In this document: piece after piece, positions 7,128 through 15,668 of the stretch
How the letters are laid out: each line of letters opens with the position of its first letter
Numbering within the stretch: position 1 is the first letter of the stretch
NCBI GenBank assembly: GCA_017938645.1
Contig: JAGBBE010000080.1
Coordinates: 1 to 27,103 of the forward strand
Length of the DNA: 27,103 nt
DNA from: Clostridia bacterium
Lineage (GTDB): Bacteria > Bacillota_A > Clostridia > Christensenellales > Aristaeellaceae
Reading direction: 5' to 3'
The notes under the pieces: model-generated
What the model was told of the DNA's origin: nothing
Database searches by the model: none
What the model saw: the letters and a program-made list of their open reading frames with translations, nothing else
Program-made: the position numbers and the translations under genes

Positions 7128-7837
7128 CGAGGGAAGAGCAGGCAGTGCGTGTAATCAGTCAGAAAATCGAAGGAATACCGGCGCTGATCTGGGGAGAATC
7201 CTCGGAAAAAGTCTGTCTGTGTGTGCACGGGAAGATGTCGTCTAAAGAAGCGGCTGAGGGAATTGCACAGATTCTTGCTCTGCGCGGATGCCAGACCATC
7301 AGCTTTGATCTGCCGCAGCACGGTGAAAGAAAAGCTGAAGACAGGCGATGCGATATCTGGAACGGTATGCATGATCTGAAGATCATCTGCGAGTATGTCT
7401 TTGGACGCTGGAAGGAGGTATCCCTCTATGCGTGCAGTCTTGGAGCATACTTCAGCCTGAACGTCTGTCAGAACTATCCGTTCCGAAAATGTCTGTTTCA
7501 GTCTCCGATTGTGGATATGGAATACCTGATCCGGCAGATGTTTCTGTGGTTTGACATCTCGGAGGAGCGCCTTGAGCAGGAACAGGAAATCGATACGCCT
7601 GTTGATATGATGACATGGGCCTATTTCCAGTATGTGTTATCACATCCTGTTTCGCAATGGCGAATTCCCACAAGCATCCTCTATGCCGGAAGGGACAATC
7701 TGCAATCCAGTGCGGTCATACACGATTTTGCCAGCCGTTTTGGATGTGAAGTAACGATATCAGAAAACAGCGAGCATCCTTTTATGCAGGAAACCGATTT
7801 TTCGATCGTGAATCAATGGCTGCACGATCATCTGTAA
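7124..7837 (+). CDS. Alpha/beta hydrolase, GTG start
   Basis: This 237-residue alpha/beta-hydrolase-fold protein has a complete apparent triad: S105 in the nucleophile elbow ACSLG, D191 in LYAGRDN and H218 in NSEHPF. It also has the HG oxyanion turn at residues 35-36. The elbow has Ala where G-x-S-x-G enzymes have Gly. There is no signal peptide. The start chosen is GTG at 7124, overlapping the aminopeptidase stop (GTGA). A GTG at 7145 preceded by GAGGGA is an alternative and would shorten it by 7 residues. Base composition is lower in GC than its neighbours (for example 24 of 60 G+C in 7741-7800 against 36 of 60 in 6541-6600), so it may be a later addition to the operon. The substrate is unknown. 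Followed by a terminator. Confidence 0.85.
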   Translation: MTREEQAVRVISQKIEGIPALIWGESSEKVCLCVHGKMSSKEAAEGIAQILALRGCQTISFDLPQHGERKAEDRRCDIWNGMHDLKIICEYVFGRWKEVSLYACSLGAYFSLNVCQNYPFRKCLFQSPIVDMEYLIRQMFLWFDISEERLEQEQEIDTPVDMMTWAYFQYVLSHPVSQWRIPTSILYAGRDNLQSSAVIHDFASRFGCEVTISENSEHPFMQETDFSIVNQWLHDHL

Positions 7838-7847
7838 AACCCCATGG

Positions 7848-7892
7848 AGCACAAAAAGTCAGGAAGCATTATGCCTCCTGACTTTTTGTGCT
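7848..7892 (+). terminator. Bidirectional terminator between hydrolase and PBP genes
   Basis: A 17-bp perfect inverted repeat (7848-7864 with 7876-7892) has an 11-base loop that can itself fold. The A5 and T5 runs lie inside the stem, so each strand has a GC-containing hairpin followed by T5. It lies between converging genes. Confidence 0.9.
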
Positions 7893-7899
7893 GTCTGAT

Positions 7900-10704
7900 T
7901 CAATCCGTCCAGAACATCGAAGCCTGATTTTCCGTCATGCTGGTAACGGCGTCATCGTCTTCGTCATCGGAACCAAACAGATCGCGGATACGGCTCCATA
8001 ATCCGCCGCCCGGCAGATTGGCCTGCGCCACCTGTACGCTCTGCACGCCTTCGAGCAGAACGCCGTTGTTGAGCAGCTCGGCATGCACGGGAATCACGCG
8101 GTAGGTGTAGACGATGCCGGGCTTGGCGGTGGTATCGGTATAGTAGAGGGTTTCGCCCTGTCCGCCGTAGAGCTCGGTGAGAATGAAGCTTTCGCCGTAG
8201 GTGTCGCGCTGCACGCGGTAAAGCGCGGTATCGGCAGGCTGAAGTTTGAGCAGCGGATAACCGCTGTCGTTGTGGCCGATGGAAAAGGAATTGAGCGAGC
8301 GCGGCGGCGTCCAGACGTCGCTTTTTTTCGTGGGACGGTTATCCTCGGTGAAGTATTCGGTGTAACGGTAGGTTTTCGGGGTCAGATCAACGGCCAGCAT
8401 CGGCTCGCCGCGCCATTTGATGGCCTGCTTGTCAATCTCCAGCGCCACAATGCCTTCGGGACGCGTGAACTGGGGCTTTTCTTTATCGCGGTACAGATCA
8501 CGGAAGAAATTGCGCGCCATGGCAGCGGTATTGTCACCGCCGGAAACCCAGCTTTGCAGCTTGTGGCTGTTGTCCGGTTCATCAAATCCCATCCAGAAGG
8601 CGCAGGAGATTTCGCTGTTGTAGGCAGCCATCCAGATGTCGCGGTTGCCGCCGGAGGTCATGTTGACCGTACCTGTTTTGCCGGCCACGGGCGTTCCGGC
8701 AGCGGACAACTTCGCACCCGTTCCGTAGGATGTCACGGACTGCAGCAGACTGGTCATCAGAAAGGCAGAGGTGGACTTGAGCACGCGCGTACCCTCCGTG
8801 CGGTGCTGATAGAGGACGCGTCCGCTGGGATCGGTGATCTTTCGGATGAAATGCGCAGGGTGGTAGGTGCCTCCGTTGCCAAAGGGTGAATAGGCTGCGG
8901 CAAGCTGCACAGGCGAGACGCCGTAGGTCATCGATCCAAGTGCCAGGGAGAGGTTGGAATCGCGTTCGTCCAGAGGAATGCCCACCTTCTGCAGGTACTC
9001 CCGGCCTGCCTGCACGCCGATTTGGTTCATCAGCGACACGCAGGCCACGTTGAGACTGGAGGAGAGCGCGGAGCGGATCGACACATTGCCGTAGTAGGTA
9101 TAGCCGGCATTGCGCGGTTTGTAGCCGTTGAAGTTGGTCGGCTCGTCCTTAAGAACGCTGGCCGTCATGTAGCCAAATCGGTCGATGGCCGGAGCGTACA
9201 CCACCAGCGGCTTCAGCGCCGAGCCGGGCTGACGGCGGAGCTGCGTGGCACGATTGAAGCCGCGGCGCACGTCGTAGCTTCGTCCGCCGACGATGCACAG
9301 CACTTCGCCGGTTTGGGTATCCACACAGGCCGCCGCTCCCTGTACCTGCGTGCCGTCGGAGGCGTTGGATGGAAAGACGTCGCGGGTAAACTGCGCTTCC
9401 AGCAGCTCCTGATGCTCGCGGCTCAGGGTGGTATCGATCACAAAACCGCCGGTGAGCACCTGGTCGCTGGACATGCTGAGCAGCGTTTCCGCCTCGGAGA
9501 GCACCGCGTCCACAAACCAGCCGTGCGGAAGCGCCTCGGCGGGCTGATCAATGGCCGCAAGCTTTTCAGCGGAGGCTTTGTCGTGGGTGGGCTGGTCGAT
9601 CATACCCTCTGTAACCATCGTGTCCAGAATGTATTCGCGGCGATTGCGGTTGGCGCTTTCGCTGGCGTCAAGCGCATAATAGCTGGGCGCTTTGATGGCG
9701 GCGGCCAGCGCTGCGGCCTGAGAAAGCGATAGCTCCTTTGCATCAACGCCGAAATAGGCCTGCGCCGCCGCCTGAATGCCGTACGCGCCCCGGCCGAAAT
9801 AGATGTAATTAAGATACATGGACAGGATCTCGTCCTTGCTCATCAGCCGTTCCAGCTGAACGGCCAGCCACATCTCCTCCAGCTTCCGGGCGATGGTTTT
9901 CTGCGTACTCAGATGGCTCTGACGGATCAACTGCATGGTGATGGTGCTTGCACCCTGTGCATAGCTGCCTTCGCGGATGTTGGCCGCCAGCGCGCCGAAC
10001 AGACGGATGATATCAATGCCGCCATGCTGATAAAACCGCAGATCCTCCGCCGCCAGAAAGACCTGACGGGTCTGAAGGGGAATCTCCTCCAGCGGAATGA
10101 TGACACGGTTTTCCGCACCTCGTATTTTGGTAATAAGCGCCCCCTCGCGGTCGTACATGAGACCGGTCTGAGGCGCGGCGGTGATGCGGCCAATGTCCAG
10201 CGGCTGCCAGTTGGGCACGTCGAAAGCGAAATATACGCCGACAAAAGCGATCACGGCAAGGCTAAAGAAGACGCTAAGCGTGGTTCGCAATGCGTGGCTT
10301 TGATGCGGTACGCCCGTGCGGCGCGTCCTGGGTGTGCCGATGTCGCGCATAGCTTTGCGGTTTGTGCGCGCGTGGCGCAAGGCCTCGCGGCTGGTCAGGT
10401 CGCTTTCACGGGCAAAGTAGGCGGCTTTTCGTTCGCGTGCAGCTTTCTTTTCGGCCTTGCGCTGCTGTCTGGGCGTGGGTGGTTTCTCCTGCTCCGACTC
10501 CTCGCTGATCTCTTCTGCTTCTTCGCTTCCATCAAAGGTATCGTCAAACGCTCCATCCTTGCTGCCTGCGCGAAGCGCCTCGCTGTCGCCGGAGCGTGCT
10601 GCATCCTCGGTAAGCGCAGCGTCGCGCGCAGAGGGATCATCTGCAGTCAGAAGGTGCTCAGGCTCACTGGGTGGAGCAGTCTGTTTCTTTTTCTTCTTCG
10701 TCAT
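7900..10704 (-). CDS. Class A penicillin-binding protein (PBP1a type)
   Basis: This 934-residue bifunctional peptidoglycan synthase polymerises lipid II and cross-links the stem peptides outside the membrane. Residues 1-~138 are a long, highly charged, probably disordered cytoplasmic tail, followed by one TM helix (~141-162). The GT51 glycosyltransferase domain has E220 in AEDLRFYQHGG, GASTITMQL (251-259), the RKLEE segment and NYIYFGRGAYGIQ. The transpeptidase has all three motifs: S495-x-x-K498 (GSALKP), S550-L-N552 and K676-T-G (GKTGT). After ~740 there is a further segment with an Fn3-like beta region and an Asp/Glu-rich C-terminus. A GGAGGG sits 6 bases before the ATG. It is monocistronic and converges on the operon ending at 7837. 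No convincing promoter was found in the 10705-10824 stretch on this strand. Confidence 0.96.
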   Translation of the reverse strand: MTKKKKKQTAPPSEPEHLLTADDPSARDAALTEDAARSGDSEALRAGSKDGAFDDTFDGSEEAEEISEESEQEKPPTPRQQRKAEKKAARERKAAYFARESDLTSREALRHARTNRKAMRDIGTPRTRRTGVPHQSHALRTTLSVFFSLAVIAFVGVYFAFDVPNWQPLDIGRITAAPQTGLMYDREGALITKIRGAENRVIIPLEEIPLQTRQVFLAAEDLRFYQHGGIDIIRLFGALAANIREGSYAQGASTITMQLIRQSHLSTQKTIARKLEEMWLAVQLERLMSKDEILSMYLNYIYFGRGAYGIQAAAQAYFGVDAKELSLSQAAALAAAIKAPSYYALDASESANRNRREYILDTMVTEGMIDQPTHDKASAEKLAAIDQPAEALPHGWFVDAVLSEAETLLSMSSDQVLTGGFVIDTTLSREHQELLEAQFTRDVFPSNASDGTQVQGAAACVDTQTGEVLCIVGGRSYDVRRGFNRATQLRRQPGSALKPLVVYAPAIDRFGYMTASVLKDEPTNFNGYKPRNAGYTYYGNVSIRSALSSSLNVACVSLMNQIGVQAGREYLQKVGIPLDERDSNLSLALGSMTYGVSPVQLAAAYSPFGNGGTYHPAHFIRKITDPSGRVLYQHRTEGTRVLKSTSAFLMTSLLQSVTSYGTGAKLSAAGTPVAGKTGTVNMTSGGNRDIWMAAYNSEISCAFWMGFDEPDNSHKLQSWVSGGDNTAAMARNFFRDLYRDKEKPQFTRPEGIVALEIDKQAIKWRGEPMLAVDLTPKTYRYTEYFTEDNRPTKKSDVWTPPRSLNSFSIGHNDSGYPLLKLQPADTALYRVQRDTYGESFILTELYGGQGETLYYTDTTAKPGIVYTYRVIPVHAELLNNGVLLEGVQSVQVAQANLPGGGLWSRIRDLFGSDDEDDDAVTSMTENQASMFWTD

Positions 10705-10824
10705 CCAATTCCCTCCATCCCGGCTCGTCTTTCTCCGGACGCAAATGCAGTCATTGAGCCATGCGGACTTACTATGCGCATTTTTTGAACATAGAAACCG
10801 TGGAAACGGCAGAAATAACTACCA

Positions 10825-10853
10825 TTTACAACAACATTTCGTTTCTGTATACT
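10825..10853 (+). promoter_or_regulatory. Sigma-A promoter of the FtsH-like gene
   Basis: TTTACA (10825-10830), 17 bases, then TATACT (10848-10853); each hexamer is 5 of 6 to consensus. The expected start near 10860 gives a leader of about 24 bases that contains the GGAGG site. The rest of the 10705-10883 gap shows nothing else I can support. Confidence 0.8.
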
Positions 10854-10871
10854 GTGTACCGAAACCGACAT

Positions 10872-10876
10872 GGAGG
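10872..10876 (+). promoter_or_regulatory. Ribosome binding site fixing the start at 10884
   Basis: GGAGG lies 7 bases before the ATG at 10884. The longer in-frame reading from 10761 would run through the promoter at 10825-10853 and is therefore rejected. Confidence 0.85.
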
Positions 10877-10883
10877 TGTCCCG

Positions 10884-12380
10884 ATGAACAGGAAAAACAG
10901 CCTCGCGCCGGTCATGCTTGGATTGATGGGCGCAATGCTCCTTGTGCAAATGATCAAAACCGGAATGTTTGAACGTACACCCGAACTGGGATATGCCCTT
11001 GCGCTAGTAGGGCTGGTGATGCTTGCCGCGTTTGTGAGCCGCAAACAGAAGCAGAAAGAACTGGCAGGCGGAAGCATGACATTCCGTCAGAGCGAAATTC
11101 CATCCACGCGTTTTTCAGACGTAGCGGCCAATGACGAAGCGATGGAGGCTTTGCGCGACCTGGTCAGCTTTATCCGCGAACCCGAGAAATATGCGAGGCT
11201 CGGTGCGCAGATTCCGCGCGGCGTGCTGCTCTACGGCATGCCAGGCACAGGCAAAACGCTGATGGCCAGAGCGCTGGCAGGCGAAGCTGGCGTACCGTTT
11301 TTTGCCGTCAACGGCGCGGACTTTGTGGAGATGTATGTAGGCGTGGGCGCGAGCCGCATCCGCACACTGTTTCACAGGGCGCGCAAATGCGGCAAGGCTG
11401 TCATCTTTTTCGATGAAATCGATGCCATTGGCAAAAAACGCGACAATCGAAGCGATGAACGCGAGCAGACGCTCAATGCGCTTCTGTCCGAAATGAGCGG
11501 TTTTGCCCAAAAGGACGGTGTGATCGTACTGGCGGCAACCAACCGCGTAGATACGCTGGATGAAGCTCTTCTGCGTGCCGGACGCTTTGACAGGCAGATT
11601 GAAGTGCCGCTGCCGGGCGTGAAGGAACGGCTGAGGATTCTTCAGGTACATGCCGGAAGGCTGAAGCTTTCCGACACGGTGGCTCTGCCGGAGCTTGCAA
11701 GGCAAACGGTACTCTTTTCCGGGGCAAAGCTGGAATGCCTGCTTAATGAAGCGGCCATTCTGGCTGTGAAGCGCGGCGCTGAATTCGTGGAGATGGAGGA
11801 TGTTAAAACCGCGATGGAAGTCAGTCTCCTTGGAACTGAGCGCCGGGGGTTGAAACGTCAGGAACACGAGCGGCGCATCACGGCGGCGCACGAGGCAGGA
11901 CATGCCATCGTCACGGCTGCTCTTCTTGAAAACAGCGAGCTGACCAAGGTCTCGATCATTCCCACCTCGCGCGGCGCAGCAGGATACAGTATGTCGCTTC
12001 CGGTTGAAAAACTCTTTCACGAAAAGCAGGAACTTTTGTGCCACATCGCTGTGGCTCTCGCTGGACGCGAGGCTGAACGCATGCTCCTTGGCGCAGACCG
12101 GGTAAGCACAGGTGCGTCCAACGACATCGAAAAAGCCGCGTTGATTGCGCGGCGGATGGTATGCGAATGGGGGATGCTTCCCGCAAATGAAGAAATCTAT
12201 CTTTTCAGTCAGCAGCACAGGGACATGGCGGCACAGGAATGGCTCAAGCAGGGCAGACAGACGGCCGCCGACGTGCTGGAGCATTACCGAAGCGCATGGG
12301 AAGCCCTGACCGATTCACTGCTGCTCCATGAAACCGTGGATGGGGCAGAGGTGAAGAGGTGTATGGAGCTATCCGCTTAA
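10884..12380 (+). CDS. Short FtsH-like membrane AAA+ zinc protease
   Basis: This is a 498-residue FtsH-family protease. Two TM helices (~7-24 and ~36-52) are joined by only about ten residues, so the roughly 70-residue extracytoplasmic domain of classical FtsH is absent. The AAA+ module has Walker A GMPGTGKT (118-125), pore motif YVG (151-153), Walker B FFDE (175-178) and the second region of homology with RAGRFDR (231-237). The M41 peptidase has HEAGH (336-340) and the third zinc ligand D414 in GASNDIEKA. All catalytic residues are intact, so it should be active. Total length is well below the usual 600-650 residues, from the missing outer domain and a short C-terminus. It is a single-gene unit with its own promoter and terminator. 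Whether a full-length FtsH exists elsewhere in the genome cannot be seen here. Confidence 0.93.
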   Translation: MNRKNSLAPVMLGLMGAMLLVQMIKTGMFERTPELGYALALVGLVMLAAFVSRKQKQKELAGGSMTFRQSEIPSTRFSDVAANDEAMEALRDLVSFIREPEKYARLGAQIPRGVLLYGMPGTGKTLMARALAGEAGVPFFAVNGADFVEMYVGVGASRIRTLFHRARKCGKAVIFFDEIDAIGKKRDNRSDEREQTLNALLSEMSGFAQKDGVIVLAATNRVDTLDEALLRAGRFDRQIEVPLPGVKERLRILQVHAGRLKLSDTVALPELARQTVLFSGAKLECLLNEAAILAVKRGAEFVEMEDVKTAMEVSLLGTERRGLKRQEHERRITAAHEAGHAIVTAALLENSELTKVSIIPTSRGAAGYSMSLPVEKLFHEKQELLCHIAVALAGREAERMLLGADRVSTGASNDIEKAALIARRMVCEWGMLPANEEIYLFSQQHRDMAAQEWLKQGRQTAADVLEHYRSAWEALTDSLLLHETVDGAEVKRCMELSA

Positions 12381-12385
12381 AAACA

Positions 12386-12417
12386 AAAAAGCAGCCGTGA
12401 GCAAGCGGCTGCTTTTT
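12386..12417 (+). terminator. Bidirectional terminator between FtsH-like and aldo/keto reductase genes
   Basis: The stem GCAGCCG (12391-12397) with CGGCTGC (12406-12412) is flanked by A5 before and T5 after, which extend the pairing and give a T-tail on both strands. The loop is 8 bases. It separates converging genes. Confidence 0.9.
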
Positions 12418-12421
12418 GCAA

Positions 12422-13357
12422 TCAGCGCGAAACCTCCTCCAGCGAGGCGGTCTCCTCCTCAGTGAGGCGGAACGTGAGCGCAAGCGCATTGCCTTCGGCC
12501 TGTGCAGGAGACTTCATGCCGGTGATGACTACGCTGTGGGGCAGATGGTCCAGAATCCAGCGAACGGCCACGGAGGAAACCGTTACGCCGTGTTTTTCGG
12601 CGATGGGCCGCATCACATCCACGATGCGAAGATTCTTCAGAAGTTTCTCACCGTAGAAATTGTCATAGATGGTGCGGCTGCGGCGGTCGTTGGACTCAAA
12701 ATGCACATCGGCGCCGTATTTGCCGGTCAGAATGCCCTGACCCAGGCTGCCCCACGTAAGTGCGGCAAGGCCAAGATCCTCGGCGATGGCACGCATGGCA
12801 GGCTCCTCATCGCGATGGGCAAGGCTGTAATGATTCTGGAAGGAAGCGATATGCTCCTGATAGGGCGCAAAGGCCGCCGCCTGTTCCTCGTTGACGTTGC
12901 TCAGACCGATGGCGCGGATTTTTCCGGCCTCCTTGCAGCGGATCAGGGTTTCCATCACGCTTTCGGCAGGCGTTACGCCGTCCAGATAATGAATCTGATA
13001 CAGGTCGATATAGTCGGTGTTCAGACGTTTCAGGCTGGCGTCGAGCGCTTTGAGGATATACTCGGGGCTGTTGTCGTAGAAGGTGCGGCCCCCTTCAACG
13101 CGCACGCCGAACTTCGTGGCCAGGACCACGCGTGAACGCACGTCATGCAGCACTTCACCCATGTTGATTTCCGACTTGCCGAGGCCATAGGTGTCGGCTG
13201 TGTCAAAAAAGTTCACACCCAGCTCGAATGCACGGCGGATGGCGCCCTCGATTTGCTGATGATCCACGTTGCCCCAGCCGTATTCGCCAGCCGGACAGCC
13301 TCCTGTGCACAGGCGCGAAACCGGAAGATCAATCCCTTTGAGACGGATGGTTTCCAT
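12422..13357 (-). CDS. Aldo/keto reductase
   Basis: This 311-residue NAD(P)H-dependent oxidoreductase of the aldo/keto reductase superfamily has a TIM-barrel fold and is cytoplasmic. The catalytic tetrad is D52 and Y57 in FDTADTYG, K82 in ATKFG and H123 in LYQIHYL. The length fits the family. The C-terminal half carries AIGLSNV and LTWGSLGQGILTGKYG, typical of the barrel and cofactor-binding loops. The closest groups by eye are the general stress/YhdN or L-glyceraldehyde-3-phosphate-reductase-like branches, but the substrate cannot be assigned. AGGAG lies 10 bases before the ATG, a longer spacing than usual. It is the last gene of the minus-strand cda operon, 19 bases after the methyltransferase stop, and precedes the shared terminator. 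Confidence 0.93.
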   Translation of the reverse strand: METIRLKGIDLPVSRLCTGGCPAGEYGWGNVDHQQIEGAIRRAFELGVNFFDTADTYGLGKSEINMGEVLHDVRSRVVLATKFGVRVEGGRTFYDNSPEYILKALDASLKRLNTDYIDLYQIHYLDGVTPAESVMETLIRCKEAGKIRAIGLSNVNEEQAAAFAPYQEHIASFQNHYSLAHRDEEPAMRAIAEDLGLAALTWGSLGQGILTGKYGADVHFESNDRRSRTIYDNFYGEKLLKNLRIVDVMRPIAEKHGVTVSSVAVRWILDHLPHSVVITGMKSPAQAEGNALALTFRLTEEETASLEEVSR

Positions 13358-13376
13358 AATGGCAGAGCTCCTTTGG

Positions 13377-14708
13377 TCAGGGACGTCTGAGTCCCTTGGG
13401 ATAATGGTTTTTCAGCTGGCCGCTGCTGGCTTTGCCAAAGCCCAGTGCCAGTCCATGATACGTGGGCAGCGCGTAACCGGACACATCCTCCGGTACGTCG
13501 ATCGTCTCGCCGCTCTGATACCGCAGAGCGTCCTCGCGGCTCAGCGGAACCGTCGGCACGCCGTAGGGCAGAGGGAGAGCCATGGCCAGCGCGTGGTCGG
13601 GCGCGAAAACCTTGCCCTTCAGGCCGCCCAGCTGTACGCCTGCGCGCAGCACTTTTATGCCTTTGAGCGGAGGCAGATCGGGACAGCTCAATAGCACGTC
13701 GCCAAACTGCGCATTGGCTCTGGGCAGACCGGCAAAAGGCTTGCAGAATGCTTCATATGCGACAAGAAACGGTTTTTGCGGCGCGGAAAGCTGTTCGCGT
13801 GCCGGACGGAAAAGGTCGTCGGATTCGCCGTCGTCCTTGCGCAGCAATGCGACGAAGTGGCCTTCGCCCTCCAGCTCATGCGGATACAGATGTGCCATGC
13901 CATCGGGCGCGCTGAGGGTTTTCCCATCGCCGATGCTCATTTCAAAGGGAACGGCATGAAGCTCGGGATGACTGCTCAGCAGATGGCTGACAACCTGTTC
14001 GTTTTCGACTTCGTTGAGCGTGCAGGTGCTGTAGGCCAGCCTGCCGCCGGGTTTGAGCATTTCAACGGCGCAGCGCAGGATGTACTCCTGACGCACAGCA
14101 CAGCCCTCCGGCGAGCCTTCGTCCCATTCGGCACGGGTTTCCGGATGGCGGCGGAACATGCCCTCGCCGCTGCAGGGCGCGTCCACCAGCACAGCGTCAA
14201 AGCACTCCGGCCACAGCGGCGCGAGCTTTTCCGGCTCGGCGCTGACCACCAGCGCATTGGCTACGCCCATGCGTTCAATATTCCGGCTGAGGATTTTGGC
14301 GCGGCTGGGAACGGGCTCATTGCACACAATCAAACCTTCACCATTGAGCGCATCGGCGATCTGCGTGCTCTTGCCGCCGGGCGCAGCGCACAGATCCAGC
14401 ACGCGCTCGCCGGGCTGAGGATTCAATAGCGCCACAGGCGACATGGCGCTGGGCTCCTGAATGTAATATGCACCGGCTTCATGCAGCGGATCAAGCCCTG
14501 CGGCGCTGTCCTGCGCAAGGTAACGGCCATACGCGGCATTCCACGGCACCGCGCTCAGCATGCCTTCAACAGGCACGCCGCTCTTGCGAGGGTTGATGCG
14601 TACGCCGCGCAGATAGGGTTTGTCCAGTGCGGAAAAATAAGCGTCCGCATCCGAACCCAGCTGGGCGCGCATGCGGGCGATAAAGGCTTGTGGAAGCGGA
14701 TATGTCAT
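13377..14708 (-). CDS. NSUN/RsmF-type RNA m5C methyltransferase
   Basis: This 443-residue SAM-dependent RNA cytosine-5 methyltransferase belongs to the NOL1/NOP2/sun family. The SAM-binding motif I is LDLCAAPGGKST (104-115). The two catalytic cysteines are C179 in DAPCSGEGMF and C229 in YSTCTLNE. An N-terminal family domain covers ~1-90 with YYIQEPSAMSPV, and a C-terminal RNA-binding region (~300-443) ends in a basic GLALGFGKASSGQLKNHYP segment, as in RsmF/YebU-like rRNA enzymes. The exact target (16S, 23S or tRNA) is not decided by sequence. The start has only a weak Shine-Dalgarno, and the gene lies 17 bases after the preceding stop, so translation probably depends partly on the upstream gene. 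Fourth gene of the cda operon. Confidence 0.92.
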   Translation of the reverse strand: MTYPLPQAFIARMRAQLGSDADAYFSALDKPYLRGVRINPRKSGVPVEGMLSAVPWNAAYGRYLAQDSAAGLDPLHEAGAYYIQEPSAMSPVALLNPQPGERVLDLCAAPGGKSTQIADALNGEGLIVCNEPVPSRAKILSRNIERMGVANALVVSAEPEKLAPLWPECFDAVLVDAPCSGEGMFRRHPETRAEWDEGSPEGCAVRQEYILRCAVEMLKPGGRLAYSTCTLNEVENEQVVSHLLSSHPELHAVPFEMSIGDGKTLSAPDGMAHLYPHELEGEGHFVALLRKDDGESDDLFRPAREQLSAPQKPFLVAYEAFCKPFAGLPRANAQFGDVLLSCPDLPPLKGIKVLRAGVQLGGLKGKVFAPDHALAMALPLPYGVPTVPLSREDALRYQSGETIDVPEDVSGYALPTYHGLALGFGKASSGQLKNHYPKGLRRP

Positions 14709-14725
14709 CTTGAATGCACCACTGC

Positions 14726-15652
14726 TTATTCGTCAATTTTCATGGATTGGGGATACACGGGCTCATGAAACGCCTTGGATACGTCCACGGTGGAATGCAG
14801 ATCGCGGATCGTCAGCGGCTGATCGTCATTCTCCACGCCAACCAGCGTGCGTGCGCGGCGTGCCAAACGTGAAAGCGCGCTCTGCGGACGCACGGGTTCG
14901 CTTTCCTCCTTGATGGCTGTGAAGGGACGGAAGGCCGGGGCGCGCATCACGGCCACAGGCTCGGGCTGCTCCTCCTGTAGACCGACGCTCTGGCGGAACG
15001 TTTCATCATCCAGACCGGGGTGCACAGGCGCAGAGGGCTGCTCCTGCACGGCGGAACGCCTGCGGGGAGCGTAGAGCTGCTCGGGCGGAACAGCGGGCGC
15101 AAATCCGGCCTGCATGTCGCGGTAGTAATCAGCAGAAACATGCTGAGGACGCTCCTGCGCCGCTGCAGGCTGCCATTCTTCCTCTTCCCATTCCGAAACG
15201 GGTTCGTCGAAAACAGGTTCCTCTGCAGCGGTGGGCGCATAAACCTGCGTGTAGACTTCCGCAGGTTTGCTGTAAGCCGTTTTGACAGGCGCATAGGCAA
15301 TGGTAGGAACGGGAACAGGCTGATAAACCCTTGTAGATGCGGCGATTTCCGGTACAGGATCAGAGGAAAAAACCGGTTCCTGCCCGGATTCGGGTGCTTT
15401 TCTGCGCTTTTTGCGCATGCGATCCACTCGACTCAGCCACACATAATGAGGCCGCCAGCGGATGATATAGATAATCCGGTCAACAATGAAGCCGCTGATA
15501 AGCAGGACGACCAGCAGATTCAGCCAGTTCTGGGCAAAGAAGCGGTAGGCTGTGCCGCCGTCCTCGCTGTTGATGATTACCCATATGTTGGCAACCAGTG
15601 CGCGAATCCAGCTGAGAAGGATTGAAAGAAGGGAATTGGCAAAGCCGTTCAT
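14726..15652 (-). CDS. Two-TM protein with long disordered tail, cda operon, unknown
   Basis: This 308-residue protein is not recognised. Two hydrophobic helices (~5-27 and ~42-65) are followed by a basic stretch (RMRKKRRK, 79-85) and a tail of about 220 residues rich in Pro, Glu, Ala, Gln and Tyr, predicted to be disordered. The second loop and basic cluster place both termini in the cytoplasm. Near the C-terminus a more ordered-looking segment (SALSRLARRARTLVGVEND, then LTIRDLHSTVDVSKAF) may be a short binding helix or partner motif. AGGAG lies 8 bases before the ATG. It sits directly after cdaR in the position where many Bacillota carry glmM, so an accessory role for CdaA/CdaR or the envelope is possible but unproven. 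Confidence 0.8.
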   Translation of the reverse strand: MNGFANSLLSILLSWIRALVANIWVIINSEDGGTAYRFFAQNWLNLLVVLLISGFIVDRIIYIIRWRPHYVWLSRVDRMRKKRRKAPESGQEPVFSSDPVPEIAASTRVYQPVPVPTIAYAPVKTAYSKPAEVYTQVYAPTAAEEPVFDEPVSEWEEEEWQPAAAQERPQHVSADYYRDMQAGFAPAVPPEQLYAPRRRSAVQEQPSAPVHPGLDDETFRQSVGLQEEQPEPVAVMRAPAFRPFTAIKEESEPVRPQSALSRLARRARTLVGVENDDQPLTIRDLHSTVDVSKAFHEPVYPQSMKIDE

Positions 15653-15668
15653 TCAACGGCTCCTTTCA

